40,740 nucleotides of DNA, taken from positions 1-40,740 of the forward strand of contig JAIPJT010000024.1 of assembly GCA_021733985.1 (NCBI GenBank). The letters are read 5' to 3'. Numbering within the stretch: position 1 is the first letter of the stretch; every line of letters begins with the position of its first letter. Made by a program: the position numbers and the translations under genes. The stretch comes from Victivallales bacterium (GTDB taxonomy: Bacteria; Verrucomicrobiota; Lentisphaeria; Victivallales; GWF2-38-69). Shown in pieces: positions 9,301-18,070 of this stretch. Under the pieces are notes generated by a model. The model saw nothing but the letters and a program-made list of their open reading frames with translations, was not told where the DNA came from and ran no database searches.

Positions 9301-9440
9301 ACCTGCGGCGGAGTTATATTCGGAAATTTCTGTACAGGAAGGGAAAGAGCCGCAATAACACCAATAAGAATAGTCACAATCGCTGTAACTATTGCAAACT
9401 TTGGGCGTTTTATAAAAAAATTACTCAGCATTACCTTCAC
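6324..9440 (-). CDS. RND-family multidrug efflux transporter (AcrB/MexB type)
   Basis: The product has 1038 residues, the usual length of hydrophobe/amphiphile efflux-1 (HAE1) RND pumps of the inner membrane. It has the typical N-terminus (NFFIKRPKFAIV), two large periplasmic loops after TM1 and TM7, and twelve expected membrane segments. TM4 reads LAIGLVVDDAIVVIENVNR. The paired aspartates there are the proton-relay residues. GFMPREDQGAF and the FGLASKTAILIVEFAK segment are also family signatures. The start shown is a GTG, and an ATG at 9429-9431 is equally plausible. The gene overlaps the end of the adaptor gene by up to 20 bases, so the two are probably translationally coupled. Substrates cannot be told from sequence. 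No outer-membrane channel gene is adjacent. Confidence 0.95.
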   Translation of the reverse strand: MKVMLSNFFIKRPKFAIVTAIVTILIGVIAALSLPVQKFPNITPPQVSVSAKYPGADSEAIMETVIEPLEARINGVKDMIYMSSKASNTGAADIKITFKIGTDPNINAINVQNRVQQAMPIMPQVVKREGVTVKQVSGECLLFVSVFSPHKTYDSLYLSNYTDLNIKNELLLIDGVGKARIFGEHTYAMRIWLNPKKITVLNLTMEEVISAIKNQNVQVATGQLGSPPIDKDQIIEYIVQTQGRLSSVKEFKNIIIRELEDGSYIRLKDIAKVELGSRNYNSYGKVGKQASANLAIYRQPGANSLRVAGAVKKKLKKLSKKFPKDLKAEVLYDTTKFVSASIRQVISTLVIAFILVVIVVTLFLQNFRSVMIPTLAIPVSIIGTFIILAAAGFSVNIITMLAMVLAIGLVVDDAIVVIENVNRIMGEKGLKPVEATRESMDQVTGPIVATTLVLMAVFVPVAFIPGLTGQLYRQFAVTIIIAIVFSAFNALTLTPALCSIILKPPEAGKKRKFILFRLFDRGYEFIADKYNRLVALMLKKLSIAAIFFVLLLCAVYMLYNKIPAGFMPREDQGAFMVDIQLPNGAALPRTGRITKRASELISNIEGVDWVLSMTGYSVLKEATQSNSAYLVACLAPWSKRQSPGLSQRAIIWKAKKKLSNIKGAKIMPFAPPPIPGLGVSAGLQYELMGGAGVSAKKLNIYTQYLLQKANELPELSYAYTSHQKGSPELFVDIDRMKARRLNIPLKRIYNILHANLGSFYINNFNKFGKVYQVIVQADKKYRRSVRNIRQLHVQNKKGKMVPLATLVNIRPKISPEINHYNTHPSISVNGASAPGYSFGQAMSAMEKLSDQILPKDMTYSWTGTAYQQKLAGNKIIIIFILAVVFLYLFLVAQYESWLLAFCVILSIPFAFLGSLAAIWCFGLQNNIFTQIGFVLMFGLASKTAILIVEFAKKQRESGKSIRDSAAYAAKIRYRPILMTSFAFLFGVMPLVIATGAGAGNCRAIGTSVFGGMIFVAVIGIIFVPAFYMILQKIAERKK

Positions 9441-10680
9441 TTCCCTTCTTGCTTTTATTTACGGAAGAAAGGTACATAGTATCAAATATACTGTCTTCTG
9501 ATTTTTCCCCCAGGTTTTTACTGTGAATCATATGAGATAAAGGTTTACCTTTAACCGGCTTTACTTTCATCCCCTGATGCACCATCTGAAGCCCTTCTGT
9601 AATTATTTTTTCTCCCTGCTTTAAACCGGTTTTAACAACAAAACCATTTTTATATGGAATCCCGAGTTTAATGTGTCGTTTGTGTACTTTATTTTTTTTA
9701 TCGACAGCTAAAACATAATTTCCGCTCTGGTCTTCCTGAATGGCTTTCTGGGGAATAACAATTTCGTTAAATTTCTTTTTAGAAGAGAGTTTTACTGTAA
9801 CATAACCTCCGGGGAACACAATATGATTTGGATTGGGAAAACTTGCACGTAACAGGTTTGTCCCTGTAAGCGGGTTTACATTAACCGATATATAAACAAC
9901 TTTTCCCTCATGCTTATATTCTGTACCATTTGATAAAATAATTTTGACTTTTGTATCCGGAGAGAGATTTCCGGCATCTTCTTTATTACCTGTAAATTTT
10001 TGGGTAAGGGAAACTATTTCGGCTTCAGGTATAGAGAACTCAACCCAAATAGGGTCGGTTTTTTTCATTTTAACAAGTGCGCTGTTCTGATATTTGTACT
10101 GCCTTATGAGATCTCCCACATCTTTATTTGTCTTCTGCACATATCCGCTGAACGGCGCTTTTATTTCAGTATATTTCAAATGAAGCTTGGCTCTCGCGTA
10201 AGCTGCTTTTTTAATCAGTATTTCTGCTTGTGCCAGCTGATATTTCTTTAAAGCCTTGTAGTACTGTCTTTCCCTGGCCGCCATTTCAACATTTAACTTG
10301 TCATACATTTTTAGAATTTTTTTTGCGTAACTGTAATTATGCAGAGCCATTTCCAGGCCCCCCTTGGTGGACTGCAGTTTAATTTCATATGGTTTTTTAC
10401 TTATTTGGAATAAAAGCTGTCCTTTCTTAACGTAATCACCGGCTTCAAAATTCTTCTTTGTTAAATATCCCTCGACTTTAGCATAAAGCTCCACTTTCTT
10501 CGACGCCTTTGCCTGACCATAGTATTCAACTGACAGATTAATATTCTGTTTTTTTAAGGTTGAAACTGTAACTTCAGGCAGCGGAGCCCTTTGAGGTTTT
10601 TTAGCATTATCACACCCGTTTACGATCAGCAGTGTGAATACGAAAATTATAACTGCTTTTATTATTTTTGGAACTTTCAA
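9421..10680 (-). CDS. RND efflux periplasmic adaptor (membrane fusion protein)
   Basis: This HlyD/AcrA-like adaptor has 419 residues. I place the start at the TTG at 10678-10680 because AAAGGAG lies eight bases upstream. The in-frame GTG-like extension further upstream has no such signal. The N-terminus has a hydrophobic export segment ending LLIVNGC, consistent with a lipoprotein-type signal, although Asn at -2 is unusual. Family features are VELYAKVEGYLTKKNFEAGD and YVKKGQLLFQI (lipoyl-like half), a coiled-coil hairpin, IKAPFSGYVQKTNKDVGDLI (second half), then beta-barrel and membrane-proximal domains (VFPGGYVTVKL, VIPQKAIQEDQSG). It joins the inner-membrane pump to an outer-membrane channel and is the first gene of a two-gene operon with the pump. 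No local regulator is seen. Confidence 0.93.
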   Translation of the reverse strand: MKVPKIIKAVIIFVFTLLIVNGCDNAKKPQRAPLPEVTVSTLKKQNINLSVEYYGQAKASKKVELYAKVEGYLTKKNFEAGDYVKKGQLLFQISKKPYEIKLQSTKGGLEMALHNYSYAKKILKMYDKLNVEMAARERQYYKALKKYQLAQAEILIKKAAYARAKLHLKYTEIKAPFSGYVQKTNKDVGDLIRQYKYQNSALVKMKKTDPIWVEFSIPEAEIVSLTQKFTGNKEDAGNLSPDTKVKIILSNGTEYKHEGKVVYISVNVNPLTGTNLLRASFPNPNHIVFPGGYVTVKLSSKKKFNEIVIPQKAIQEDQSGNYVLAVDKKNKVHKRHIKLGIPYKNGFVVKTGLKQGEKIITEGLQMVHQGMKVKPVKGKPLSHMIHSKNLGEKSEDSIFDTMYLSSVNKSKKGSEGNAE

Positions 10681-10957
10681 AATATAAACTCCTTTTAATA
10701 TACTCCTGAATCCGTCTGAATGCCTGCGCATCTACATCGCTGCAAAAAGCTCACGGAACCAGGATACTATGAATAAAACAATCAAGCTCGATTTTATAGA
10801 GTTTCATTATAACTTTTCTTCTTTGAAAAATCAATGTATAATGAAATATTTATTATTTTCTGTTTTTGCTATAAAAATGGCAGAAATTTTCGGCTAATAT
10901 TATATTTATAATAATTTTAGTTTCTGAATATCATAATATTTTATAGAGTATTGTTTT

Positions 10958-12490
10958 ATGAATAAATACGCTGCGGCTGTTACAATTGGATGCAGGTTAA
11001 ACCAGGCCGATACCGCACTGATATTCGATGTTTTAAAAAACACCGGTTTCGAGATCGTGCCTCAAAAAACAGAAAAGAAGCTTTCTCTGGCTGTTATCAA
11101 TACCTGTTCGGTAACAGTCTCTGCTTCTCAGAAAAGCAGACAGGCTGCACGTTCTATAAAAAAAAAACACCCCGAAGCATTTATTATTGTCACCGGATGC
11201 GGTGTAGAAACTGAAGAAACCTGGCAAAATGAAGAATGCATTGACTTGATTATACCAAATTCTGAAAAAACGGAAATTAACAAATATCTTTGTCAAAATG
11301 AAACATTTAAAGAGAAATTTTTAGATAACGTTGATAAAAGCAACACCGTAAAATGTATTTCTGATAATTACACAATAAAGGAAAAACTCCCCCGCACGCC
11401 CGGAAATAATGGAATCAGAACCAGATACACAGCTAAGGTTCAGGACAAAAATCAGGACAAAAATCAGGACAAAGATTATGACAAAGATTATGACAAGGGT
11501 CAGGATTATAGCTATGATAAAGATGCAGTGGAGGAGATTAAATATGACAGTAGTTTCTCGTATGCTGATATAACCGGTTTTTATCCTTTTAAATGCCGTG
11601 CAAACCTGAAAATTCAGGAAGGCTGCGATTCATACTGCACCTACTGCATAGTTCCATATGGAAGAGGAAAACCCAGGTCGAGGGATTTGAATGATACTGT
11701 AAGAGAGTTTAAAGTGCTGCTTGAGAGAGGACACAGAGAAATAGTCTTGACAGGTGTCAATATTGCAATGTATAATGACAGAGGCTTTAATCTGGTCCGT
11801 TTACTTGAGGAACTCACAAAAATTCCGGGCAGGTACAGAATTCGTCTGAGCTCAACTGAACCACAGTTCGACAACAGTAACCTGGTCGGGTTAATGAAAA
11901 CAACAGATAAAATCTGTCGCTTTCTCCATCTGCCTATACAGCACGGTACTAATGAAATTTTAAGACTAATGGGTAGAAGTTATACGACAGAAGAATTTGC
12001 TGATTTTATAGAAAATGCCGTTTCCGAAATACCTGATATCTGCATAGGTACTGATATTATAACCGGCTTCCCCGGTGAAACAGAAGAACTTTTTTATAGA
12101 TCAAAAAATTTTATAGAAAATTTACCTCTTGCATACCTTCATGTTTTTAAATATTCAAAAAGAAGAGGTACTCCGGCAGCTGAATACAAAAACCAGATTC
12201 CTGATAGGATTTCGGCCGGCAGGCATAATGAACTTTCTAATGTCAGCCGCAACCTTGACAAACGTTATCTCGGGCGCCAAATCGGCCTGTATTTGCCGGT
12301 TCTTTTTGAACGGAAAGCCAAAGACGGATTTTATACCGGCTGGAGCGATAACTATGTATCTGTAAAGGTAAATTCTTCGAAGATTCCGGAAAAAGAAGTT
12401 TTAAATAAAATTGTCGATACAAAAATAAGGAAAATCTCAGGAAAAAGAGAATTAATCGGCACTATAGAAAAAGAAAGTATAAAAAAATAA
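10958..12490 (+). CDS. mtaB: tRNA t6A37 methylthiotransferase MtaB
   Basis: This is a radical-SAM methylthiotransferase that adds a methylthio group to t6A at position 37 of certain tRNAs. It has 510 residues. The N-terminal cluster cysteines are Cys12 (TIGCRLNQAD), Cys50 (INTCSVT) and Cys81 (VTGC). The radical-SAM triad is EGCDSYCTYCIVPYGRGKPR (Cys223, 227, 230). The GCRLNQ opening and lack of a long acidic start favour MtaB over MiaB and RimO. MtaB proteins are usually about 430-450 residues. The excess lies between the two domains at about residues 135-200, where seven tetrapeptide repeats of the type QDKN/YDKD occur. The C-terminal TRAM-like region (about 440-505) appears present. It ends two bases before the next gene, suggesting cotranscription. 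Confidence 0.9.
   Translation: MNKYAAAVTIGCRLNQADTALIFDVLKNTGFEIVPQKTEKKLSLAVINTCSVTVSASQKSRQAARSIKKKHPEAFIIVTGCGVETEETWQNEECIDLIIPNSEKTEINKYLCQNETFKEKFLDNVDKSNTVKCISDNYTIKEKLPRTPGNNGIRTRYTAKVQDKNQDKNQDKDYDKDYDKGQDYSYDKDAVEEIKYDSSFSYADITGFYPFKCRANLKIQEGCDSYCTYCIVPYGRGKPRSRDLNDTVREFKVLLERGHREIVLTGVNIAMYNDRGFNLVRLLEELTKIPGRYRIRLSSTEPQFDNSNLVGLMKTTDKICRFLHLPIQHGTNEILRLMGRSYTTEEFADFIENAVSEIPDICIGTDIITGFPGETEELFYRSKNFIENLPLAYLHVFKYSKRRGTPAAEYKNQIPDRISAGRHNELSNVSRNLDKRYLGRQIGLYLPVLFERKAKDGFYTGWSDNYVSVKVNSSKIPEKEVLNKIVDTKIRKISGKRELIGTIEKESIKK
11441..11524 (+). repeat. Seven 12-bp tandem repeats inside mtaB
   Basis: The unit is CAGGACAAAAAT or a close variant such as TATGACAAAGAT, repeated seven times in frame. 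It encodes tetrapeptides (QDKN, QDKN, QDKD, YDKD, YDKG, QDYS, YDKD). Because the unit is a multiple of three, copy-number changes would lengthen or shorten the linker without a frameshift. Confidence 0.9.
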
Positions 12491-12492
12491 AC

Positions 12493-13686
12493 ATGAGGAC
12501 AGCTCCAATAAACCGTCAGATAGGCTGCATACTTCTGATAATGGGTACCGAAATTGGTGTCGGAATGCTGGCACTTCCTATTCTTATAGTGCATTTCGGG
12601 ATCCTGCCCGGCTTTGTTATTTTGATATTTGCCTGGCTTTTAATGCTTTATACAGCACTGCTTATCTGTGAAATTAATTCTACAATATCAGGTAATGCGG
12701 GTTTCGCCTCTATAGCAAAAGAGTTTTTCGGGAAATGGGGCAAATTCTTTATAACAGTTGTATTCTGGTTTACATTATCATCAATCGCAATGGCTTATAT
12801 ATCAGCAGCCGGTTCAACTTTCTGCTACATGCTTTCCGAATCAGCAGACTTAACGTCAGCGTTATTCGTGCTGGTTTTCGGAACTTTCATAACTTTAGGC
12901 ACAAGAACAGTTGATTACATAAACCGATTTTTATTCGGAGCTACACTATTGGCTTTCTTCTCTGCAGTTTATATGCTGCTGATATCCCTTAATACAGCCA
13001 ATCTGATAATTTTCAGAGGTTTTTCGCCTGTTTTATTTTCTATTCCCCCGATAGCAACTGCATTTATATTACATAATATAATTCCAAGTATACGAACCTA
13101 CCTCGGGTATGACAAGAAAGTTTTAAAAAGGGTCGTATTTATAGGCAGCCTGATACCGCTTTTTATGTATATCTTATGGGTAACGGTAATAATAGGAAAT
13201 ATTCCAATGGAAGGTACCGACGGATTCAGTGTATTGTTTGATAAAGGGTCGAAAGCCAATATCGGCGATCTGCTGAATCTGCTTTATCATAACACCAATA
13301 ATAAGTTTGTAATGCTTTCGATTAATTCAGTTGCTGCAATATCCGTAATAACATCTTTTCTCGGAACATCCATATCACTATACCACTTTATTCAGGACGT
13401 TTTCGGGCATGTCAGAAAAAATTTCACTACACATTTTGCTGTCCCGGTTATTATGACTTTTATTATACCTCTTTTAACAGTAATTACCTTCCCTGATGTT
13501 TTTATACTTGCTTTGAGCTATGCCGGAACTGGTGCAATGATTTTATTTGTACTGCTTCCTATCATCATAGTTAAAGGTTTAAATAAAACTGATCATGATT
13601 TCTCTGTAAATGTTCTTAATAATAAATGTTTCCTTATTCCTGCTTTTTTGGCAGGAATTAGTATTGTCTGCTTACAATTTTTTTGA
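12493..13686 (+). CDS. Aromatic amino acid permease (HAAAP family, TyrP/Mtr/TnaB-like)
   Basis: The protein has 397 residues with about eleven membrane segments. The opening, RQIGCILLIMGTEIGVGMLA followed by LPI, matches the TM1 signature of the hydroxy/aromatic amino acid permeases (G-T-x-I-G-x-G-M-L-A-L-P). These are inner-membrane proton symporters for tryptophan or tyrosine. It starts two bases after mtaB and is followed, across a repeat element, by tryptophanase. The likely substrate is therefore tryptophan, as with TnaB beside TnaA in enterics, although tyrosine import cannot be excluded. No strong ribosome site precedes the ATG, and translation may be coupled to mtaB. Confidence 0.85.
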   Translation: MRTAPINRQIGCILLIMGTEIGVGMLALPILIVHFGILPGFVILIFAWLLMLYTALLICEINSTISGNAGFASIAKEFFGKWGKFFITVVFWFTLSSIAMAYISAAGSTFCYMLSESADLTSALFVLVFGTFITLGTRTVDYINRFLFGATLLAFFSAVYMLLISLNTANLIIFRGFSPVLFSIPPIATAFILHNIIPSIRTYLGYDKKVLKRVVFIGSLIPLFMYILWVTVIIGNIPMEGTDGFSVLFDKGSKANIGDLLNLLYHNTNNKFVMLSINSVAAISVITSFLGTSISLYHFIQDVFGHVRKNFTTHFAVPVIMTFIIPLLTVITFPDVFILALSYAGTGAMILFVLLPIIIVKGLNKTDHDFSVNVLNNKCFLIPAFLAGISIVCLQFF

Positions 13687-13723
13687 TTAGAGTTGGCCAT
13701 CGTAACACAAAGTTTTATCATAT

Positions 13724-13910
13724 TTGAAACAAATTGGTAGGGCACGGTCTTTCGCTGTAATGCTCGAAAACAGTTAAGACGAAAAACTGCCTGCCCTGCG
13801 TAGTGTCTAAACGGTACAAAGCGGGGTGAGCCATAACCCCGACTGCGGAGACGACGGCTTAGCGCGCCGTAAATACAGCACCGTATCGTATCCATTAATT
13901 GTAGTTTCAG
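13724..13910 (+). repeat. Intergenic inverted-repeat element, copy B
   Basis: It begins TTGAAACAAATTGGTAGGGC and ends AGTTTCAG at 13910. It has the inner GGGGTGAGCCATAACCCC block and CGGCTTAGCGCGCCGTAAAT. It parallels copy A in order and length but differs by many substitutions and small deletions. It also contains GTATCGT (13883-13889) facing ACGATAC (13913-13919), which could pair. It separates the permease and tryptophanase genes and occupies most of the 261-base gap. Confidence 0.75.
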
Positions 13911-13947
13911 GAACGATACTGCACTATAAAATAAAAAGGATTTGTTC

Positions 13948-15351
13948 ATGACAAAAAAAATACCGGAACCGTTCAGAATTAAAATGGTTGAACCTATTAA
14001 ACAAACAACTAAAGAATATAGGGTTAAAGCTTTAGCAAAAGCCGGGTATAATCCGTTTTTACTGAAAAGCCAGGATGTATACATTGACCTCCTAACAGAT
14101 TCAGGAACAGGAGCTATGAGTGACCGGCAATGGTCAGCAATGATGCTCGGCGATGAAGCTTATGCCGGCAGTAAAAGTTTTTTCAAACTTGAATCAACTG
14201 TCAGAAAAGTTTTTGACTACAAGTATGTAGTTCCGACCCATCAGGGACGCGGTGCGGAACATATACTGTTTACCGCCCTTATCGACCGCCGCAAAGAAAT
14301 CAAAAATGTAACTAACCCCGTGTTTATTTCAAATTATCATTTCGATACGACAGCAGCACATGTTGAACTGACCGGTTCAAAAGCAATCAATGTTGTCGCT
14401 GAAGAAGCTTTAGATACACAGACTTACTATCCTTTTAAAGGCAACTTTGATATCCGGCGTCTTGAAAATACTATACGGGAAAATAAATCAGACAATGTTG
14501 TCGCAATTATTTTAACAATTACATGTAACAGTGTTGGCGGGCAGCCTGTATCGCTGAAAAACATTAAAGAAACTGCAGCTATAGCTGAAAAATATGATAT
14601 ACCTGTTGTCATTGACTCAGCCCGGTATGCTGAAAACTCTTTCTTTATTAAACAGCGGGAAGAAGAATACAAAGACTGGTCAGTATGTGAAATAATCAGA
14701 GAAACATTTAAATTTGGTGACGTATTTACTATGTCTGCAAAAAAAGACGGCCTTGTTAACATGGGAGGTCTCTGCTGTATAAAAAATCGTGAAGATATTT
14801 TTAAAGCAGTTCAGGTAAGATGTATACCGTTTGAAGGTTTTGTAACTTACGGAGGTCTTTCAGGACGTGATATGGAAGCCCTTGCTATAGGTATCAAAGA
14901 AGGAACAGACGAAGAATATTTACGTTATAGAATTGGACAGGTAGCTTATTTAGGTACAAAACTGTTAGATAACGGAATTCCAATACAACACCCTGCCGGC
15001 GGGCATGCCGTTTTTATCGATGCCGCACGTATGCTGCCGCATATACCGGCTGACCGGTTCCCTGCACACGCCCTTGCAAACCAGCTATACATTGAAGGCG
15101 GAATACGCGGCGTCGAAATTGGTTCGCTCCTTCTGGGAAGAGACCCGAAAACAGGTAAACAGAAAGACTCAGATTTTGAACTGCTGAGGCTTACAATCCC
15201 CCGCAGAGTTTATACAAACGACCATATGGATTTTATTGTAGACACCTTAAAAGAATTATTAAGCAGACTCAAAGATATTAAGGGGCTGACTTTTGAATAT
15301 GAACCGCCGATCCTCCGACACTTTACGGCCAGATTAAAATATATTGATTGA
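13948..15351 (+). CDS. tnaA: Tryptophanase
   Basis: This PLP-dependent beta-eliminating lyase converts L-tryptophan to indole, pyruvate and ammonia in the cytoplasm. It has 467 residues from the ATG at 13948, which has AAAAAGGA seven bases upstream. The frame also opens at a TTG six bases earlier. Nearly continuous family signatures are visible: [36 protein letters not shown], the lysine motif [28 protein letters not shown] and [14 protein letters not shown]. It follows tryptophanase in [18 protein letters not shown] and [10 protein letters not shown], where tyrosine phenol-lyase differs. No TnaC-like leader peptide with a conserved Trp is seen upstream; the space is filled by repeat element B. 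The gene converges on the propeller gene with a 22-base gap. Confidence 0.94.
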   Translation: MTKKIPEPFRIKMVEPIKQTTKEYRVKALAKAGYNPFLLKSQDVYIDLLTDSGTGAMSDRQWSAMMLGDEAYAGSKSFFKLESTVRKVFDYKYVVPTHQGRGAEHILFTALIDRRKEIKNVTNPVFISNYHFDTTAAHVELTGSKAINVVAEEALDTQTYYPFKGNFDIRRLENTIRENKSDNVVAIILTITCNSVGGQPVSLKNIKETAAIAEKYDIPVVIDSARYAENSFFIKQREEEYKDWSVCEIIRETFKFGDVFTMSAKKDGLVNMGGLCCIKNREDIFKAVQVRCIPFEGFVTYGGLSGRDMEALAIGIKEGTDEEYLRYRIGQVAYLGTKLLDNGIPIQHPAGGHAVFIDAARMLPHIPADRFPAHALANQLYIEGGIRGVEIGSLLLGRDPKTGKQKDSDFELLRLTIPRRVYTNDHMDFIVDTLKELLSRLKDIKGLTFEYEPPILRHFTARLKYID

Positions 15352-15373
15352 ATAAACTTTTCGGTTCAAATCT

Positions 15374-17629
15374 CTACATATCGAGATATCTTTCCGGGAC
15401 TTCCATTTCAGAGTCAAGCTGTATTAAAAATACCGGTGTTTCTTTATACAGCATATCACCGATATCTTCGCTGAAAGCAGTTTTATAATTCAGGTCAATT
15501 CTTCTGAAGCTTTTGAATTCCATCATATTGCGATAAAGTTCAAGCAGAGCGGTATTTACGGGAACAGTTATAATGACTTTTCTGTTTCTGAAATCTGCAC
15601 TCCTTTTTTCTGTAAATTCTCTATTAAATTTAATTACACCGAGTTGATGTAACTGGTTGAATTTTTCTTTGTCCGGAGTAGACATAACAAAAGCTGTTTT
15701 CAGCAGAAAGCCACCTTTAGACCCCCTCATACCGTCAATTTCTCTGTCATCACCGGAAAAATCGCTTACATCCTCAAGAACTCCATCTGCATCTAAACTG
15801 GAAATATTTTCTTCAATTTCAGTCGAACTCAAGGTTGCCCTGGATTTTGCAACAGCATTTCTGGTCATGTTTTTTCTTAATTCTTTGATTTCTTCGTCTG
15901 CAGTAAGGCTCATGGGTTTCATTTCATGAAAAGAAGGTTCAGCAATTTCTTCGACAACCGCCCTTTCCTTTCTTCTTTTTTCTACGGGCTGTTCGACTGA
16001 AGGCAAGCCCTTGCTTTTTCCTTTTGTCTCGGCAGAAGCTTTGCTGCCGGTACCTTCAGGAACTTCCATGGAGACCTGTGAAGACCCGAACTTAACAGGT
16101 TTGACTTTCGAAATATCCTCTTTGTCACTTGTATAAGTTTTCGCTTTTTCAGAATGTACGCTCTTTTTTACATTTACAGGAGAAGAATTGGGTTTTACTA
16201 TTTCGGCTTCCCGCCATATTTCTGAAACCTCACTGCTTGACACCGGCTGCTGTTCCGGAACAGTTATTTTTTCTACAGGCTTTTCAGTTGTTGCAACAGA
16301 CTTTACCTTAGGAAGAGATGATATACCTTCGCGGACAGCTAAAGCCACGCTTTGTCTGGCAAGAGTATTTATGTTTATAGTCATATCCCGGTTTTTCTTT
16401 TTCATAGCTTCACTTAACTGACCTCCCAAAAACCACAGTCCGGAAAGCAGAGCGAGCAGAAGATGAATAATTAATGCAATTATTAAACTTTTTACAATTA
16501 AAGACATATCAGTTCTGCTTGCGAGAAGCCTTAAAAGAGCCCAAATAACTGCTGCAATTATCAGTATAAGCAGCACCATTGCAAGCAGCTTTAAAAGCAG
16601 AGAATAATCAAATTTATTCACAACTTCAGTGGAGTCGGAGGAAAATACAAGAAAATCTGTTTTTTCCCAGGAACGTCTATTTGTAGAGAAAAACAGTTCA
16701 TATCCATCTTTTGAAATATCCGGAGAAATTTCATCATCAACTGAATTTACAGTTTCCCCAAGGTTCTCAGGATCGGTAAAACCTTCTCTCAAAAGATAGC
16801 TCCGGTATATATCGTACCCCCCATAGCCGCCTCTGCGGTTTGAACTGAAGTATATTATATTACCCCTGAGTGTTGCGGAAATATGTCCTTCATCATATTC
16901 TGTATTTATACTGTCCAGCCTTTTCAGCCTGCTTAATTTTAGATATAAACTCGCATCTTCATTTTCAAAAATCTCCTCAACAAATGAACTGAATATATCA
17001 AAATTTTCCTTTCCGGTATCATCCCGCGGATTATCAGGTGCAGTTTCCGGCCTGTTTGAATTAAAATAAAAGACCTGTTTGTCGACAGTCAGGTAAGGAT
17101 TTTTCTCGTCATAATGAGTATTTATTGAACTGCTTACAGGATATGGGGCCTGCCATGTCTGCCCTCTTCTGCAGGATACGTATATATCAAATCCGCCTCT
17201 TCCTTCAGGACGGTCCGATGCAAAAAACAGATATTTCCCGTCGGAGCTGAGTGAAGGAGTAATTTCATTATATTCTGTATTTACATTTAAAAGTCTTCTT
17301 GGTTTTGTCCATTTTTTATCAATACATCTGGAAATAAATAAATCTCGGTTATCACTGCTGAAATATCTTGAAATAATAATAGTTTTCCCATCTTCTGAAA
17401 CAGTGGACCCCACATTCCCCTGTACTTCATTCAGCTTCCCTTTCAGAGCTTTACTCTCTTCCCAGAGCACAGCCCTTGAATGAGCAGTGAAAGCAAGTTT
17501 TTTTAACCCGAGGCCGTCCATATAATACTCTAAAAAACTGTAACTGGGAATAAAAAGCAAAATCAGAAGTATAATTCCTGAAATCCCTAATACTTGTATC
17601 GTCAATTTTTTAGAAAATATTTTTTTCAT
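15374..17629 (-). CDS. Beta-propeller (PD40/TolB-like) membrane protein with TolA/TonB-like tail
   Basis: The protein has 751 residues and ends a four-gene operon. A membrane segment at about 11-28 is followed by PD40/TolB-like repeats at about 65-330. Examples are TPSLSSDGKYLFFASDRPEG, HISATLRGNIIYFSSNRRGG and SPDISKDGYELFFSTNRRS, each typical of WD40-like propeller blades. Two further membrane segments lie at about 344-368 and 377-402. The remaining 350 residues are rich in Lys, Glu, Pro and Ser, and end in a compact region at about 665-751. With these segments both the propeller and the tail would lie in the periplasm. ExbB and ExbD genes directly upstream suggest that this is the protein they energise, combining roles of TolB and TolA. 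That function is an inference. PD40 domains alone also occur in PorE-like and OmpA-linked proteins. Confidence 0.7.
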   Translation of the reverse strand: MKKIFSKKLTIQVLGISGIILLILLFIPSYSFLEYYMDGLGLKKLAFTAHSRAVLWEESKALKGKLNEVQGNVGSTVSEDGKTIIISRYFSSDNRDLFISRCIDKKWTKPRRLLNVNTEYNEITPSLSSDGKYLFFASDRPEGRGGFDIYVSCRRGQTWQAPYPVSSSINTHYDEKNPYLTVDKQVFYFNSNRPETAPDNPRDDTGKENFDIFSSFVEEIFENEDASLYLKLSRLKRLDSINTEYDEGHISATLRGNIIYFSSNRRGGYGGYDIYRSYLLREGFTDPENLGETVNSVDDEISPDISKDGYELFFSTNRRSWEKTDFLVFSSDSTEVVNKFDYSLLLKLLAMVLLILIIAAVIWALLRLLASRTDMSLIVKSLIIALIIHLLLALLSGLWFLGGQLSEAMKKKNRDMTININTLARQSVALAVREGISSLPKVKSVATTEKPVEKITVPEQQPVSSSEVSEIWREAEIVKPNSSPVNVKKSVHSEKAKTYTSDKEDISKVKPVKFGSSQVSMEVPEGTGSKASAETKGKSKGLPSVEQPVEKRRKERAVVEEIAEPSFHEMKPMSLTADEEIKELRKNMTRNAVAKSRATLSSTEIEENISSLDADGVLEDVSDFSGDDREIDGMRGSKGGFLLKTAFVMSTPDKEKFNQLHQLGVIKFNREFTEKRSADFRNRKVIITVPVNTALLELYRNMMEFKSFRRIDLNYKTAFSEDIGDMLYKETPVFLIQLDSEMEVPERYLDM

Positions 17630-17647
17630 TAATCTATATTGCCTGGT

Positions 17648-18058
17648 TTAAATTGAGGAAGTTACATAACCGATATTAGCCTTTTTAACTCCACTTCTTT
17701 TGCATACAGCTACTGCCGCCGCCACATTTCCGTGAAAAGCATTCTTATCCCCCCTTACAAGTACTTTCTGGGCAGGATTCCTTTTGACAGCATTTACCAG
17801 CCTCTGCTGCAGCTGTGCCAGGTTCAACCTTTTTGTACCGAGATAATAACTTCCATCTTGCCTGACATTGATCACAAGTGCACGGCTTACTGAACTTAAA
17901 GTTGTATCAGTCTTGGGAAGGTTTACGCTTATATCGTGTTCAATCTCTTTAAATGACATGGTAACAAGGAAAAATATGATAAGAATAAACATAACATCAA
18001 CGAGTGAGGATATATTAATTATATCTCCCTCACTTTCCGGAGCCTGTTTAATTTTCAT
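17648..18058 (-). CDS. exbD: ExbD/TolR-family proton-channel subunit
   Basis: The protein has 136 residues with a short cytoplasmic N-terminus, one membrane helix at about 19-35 and a periplasmic domain. The essential aspartate is Asp21 in ISSLVDVMFILIIFFLVTMS, the proton-carrying residue of ExbD/TolR. The periplasmic part (LVINVRQDGSYYLGTKRLNL, KVLVRGDKNAFHG) has the usual ExbD pattern. It starts behind AGAGG, 12 bases after exbB, and ends 18 bases before the propeller gene. TolR cannot be separated from ExbD by sequence alone; the propeller neighbour makes a Tol-like role attractive. Confidence 0.9.
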   Translation of the reverse strand: MKIKQAPESEGDIINISSLVDVMFILIIFFLVTMSFKEIEHDISVNLPKTDTTLSSVSRALVINVRQDGSYYLGTKRLNLAQLQQRLVNAVKRNPAQKVLVRGDKNAFHGNVAAAVAVCKRSGVKKANIGYVTSSI

Positions 18059-18070
18059 TCTGAATGACCT

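Noticed and set aside
13687-13947. tnaC-type leader peptide before tryptophanase
   Set aside because: No short frame with a conserved Trp and ribosome site was found; element B occupies the gap.
15361-15375. T-loop-like GGTTCAAATC, considered as part of a tRNA
   Set aside because: No matching acceptor, D or anticodon arms surround it, and the region lies between two gene ends.
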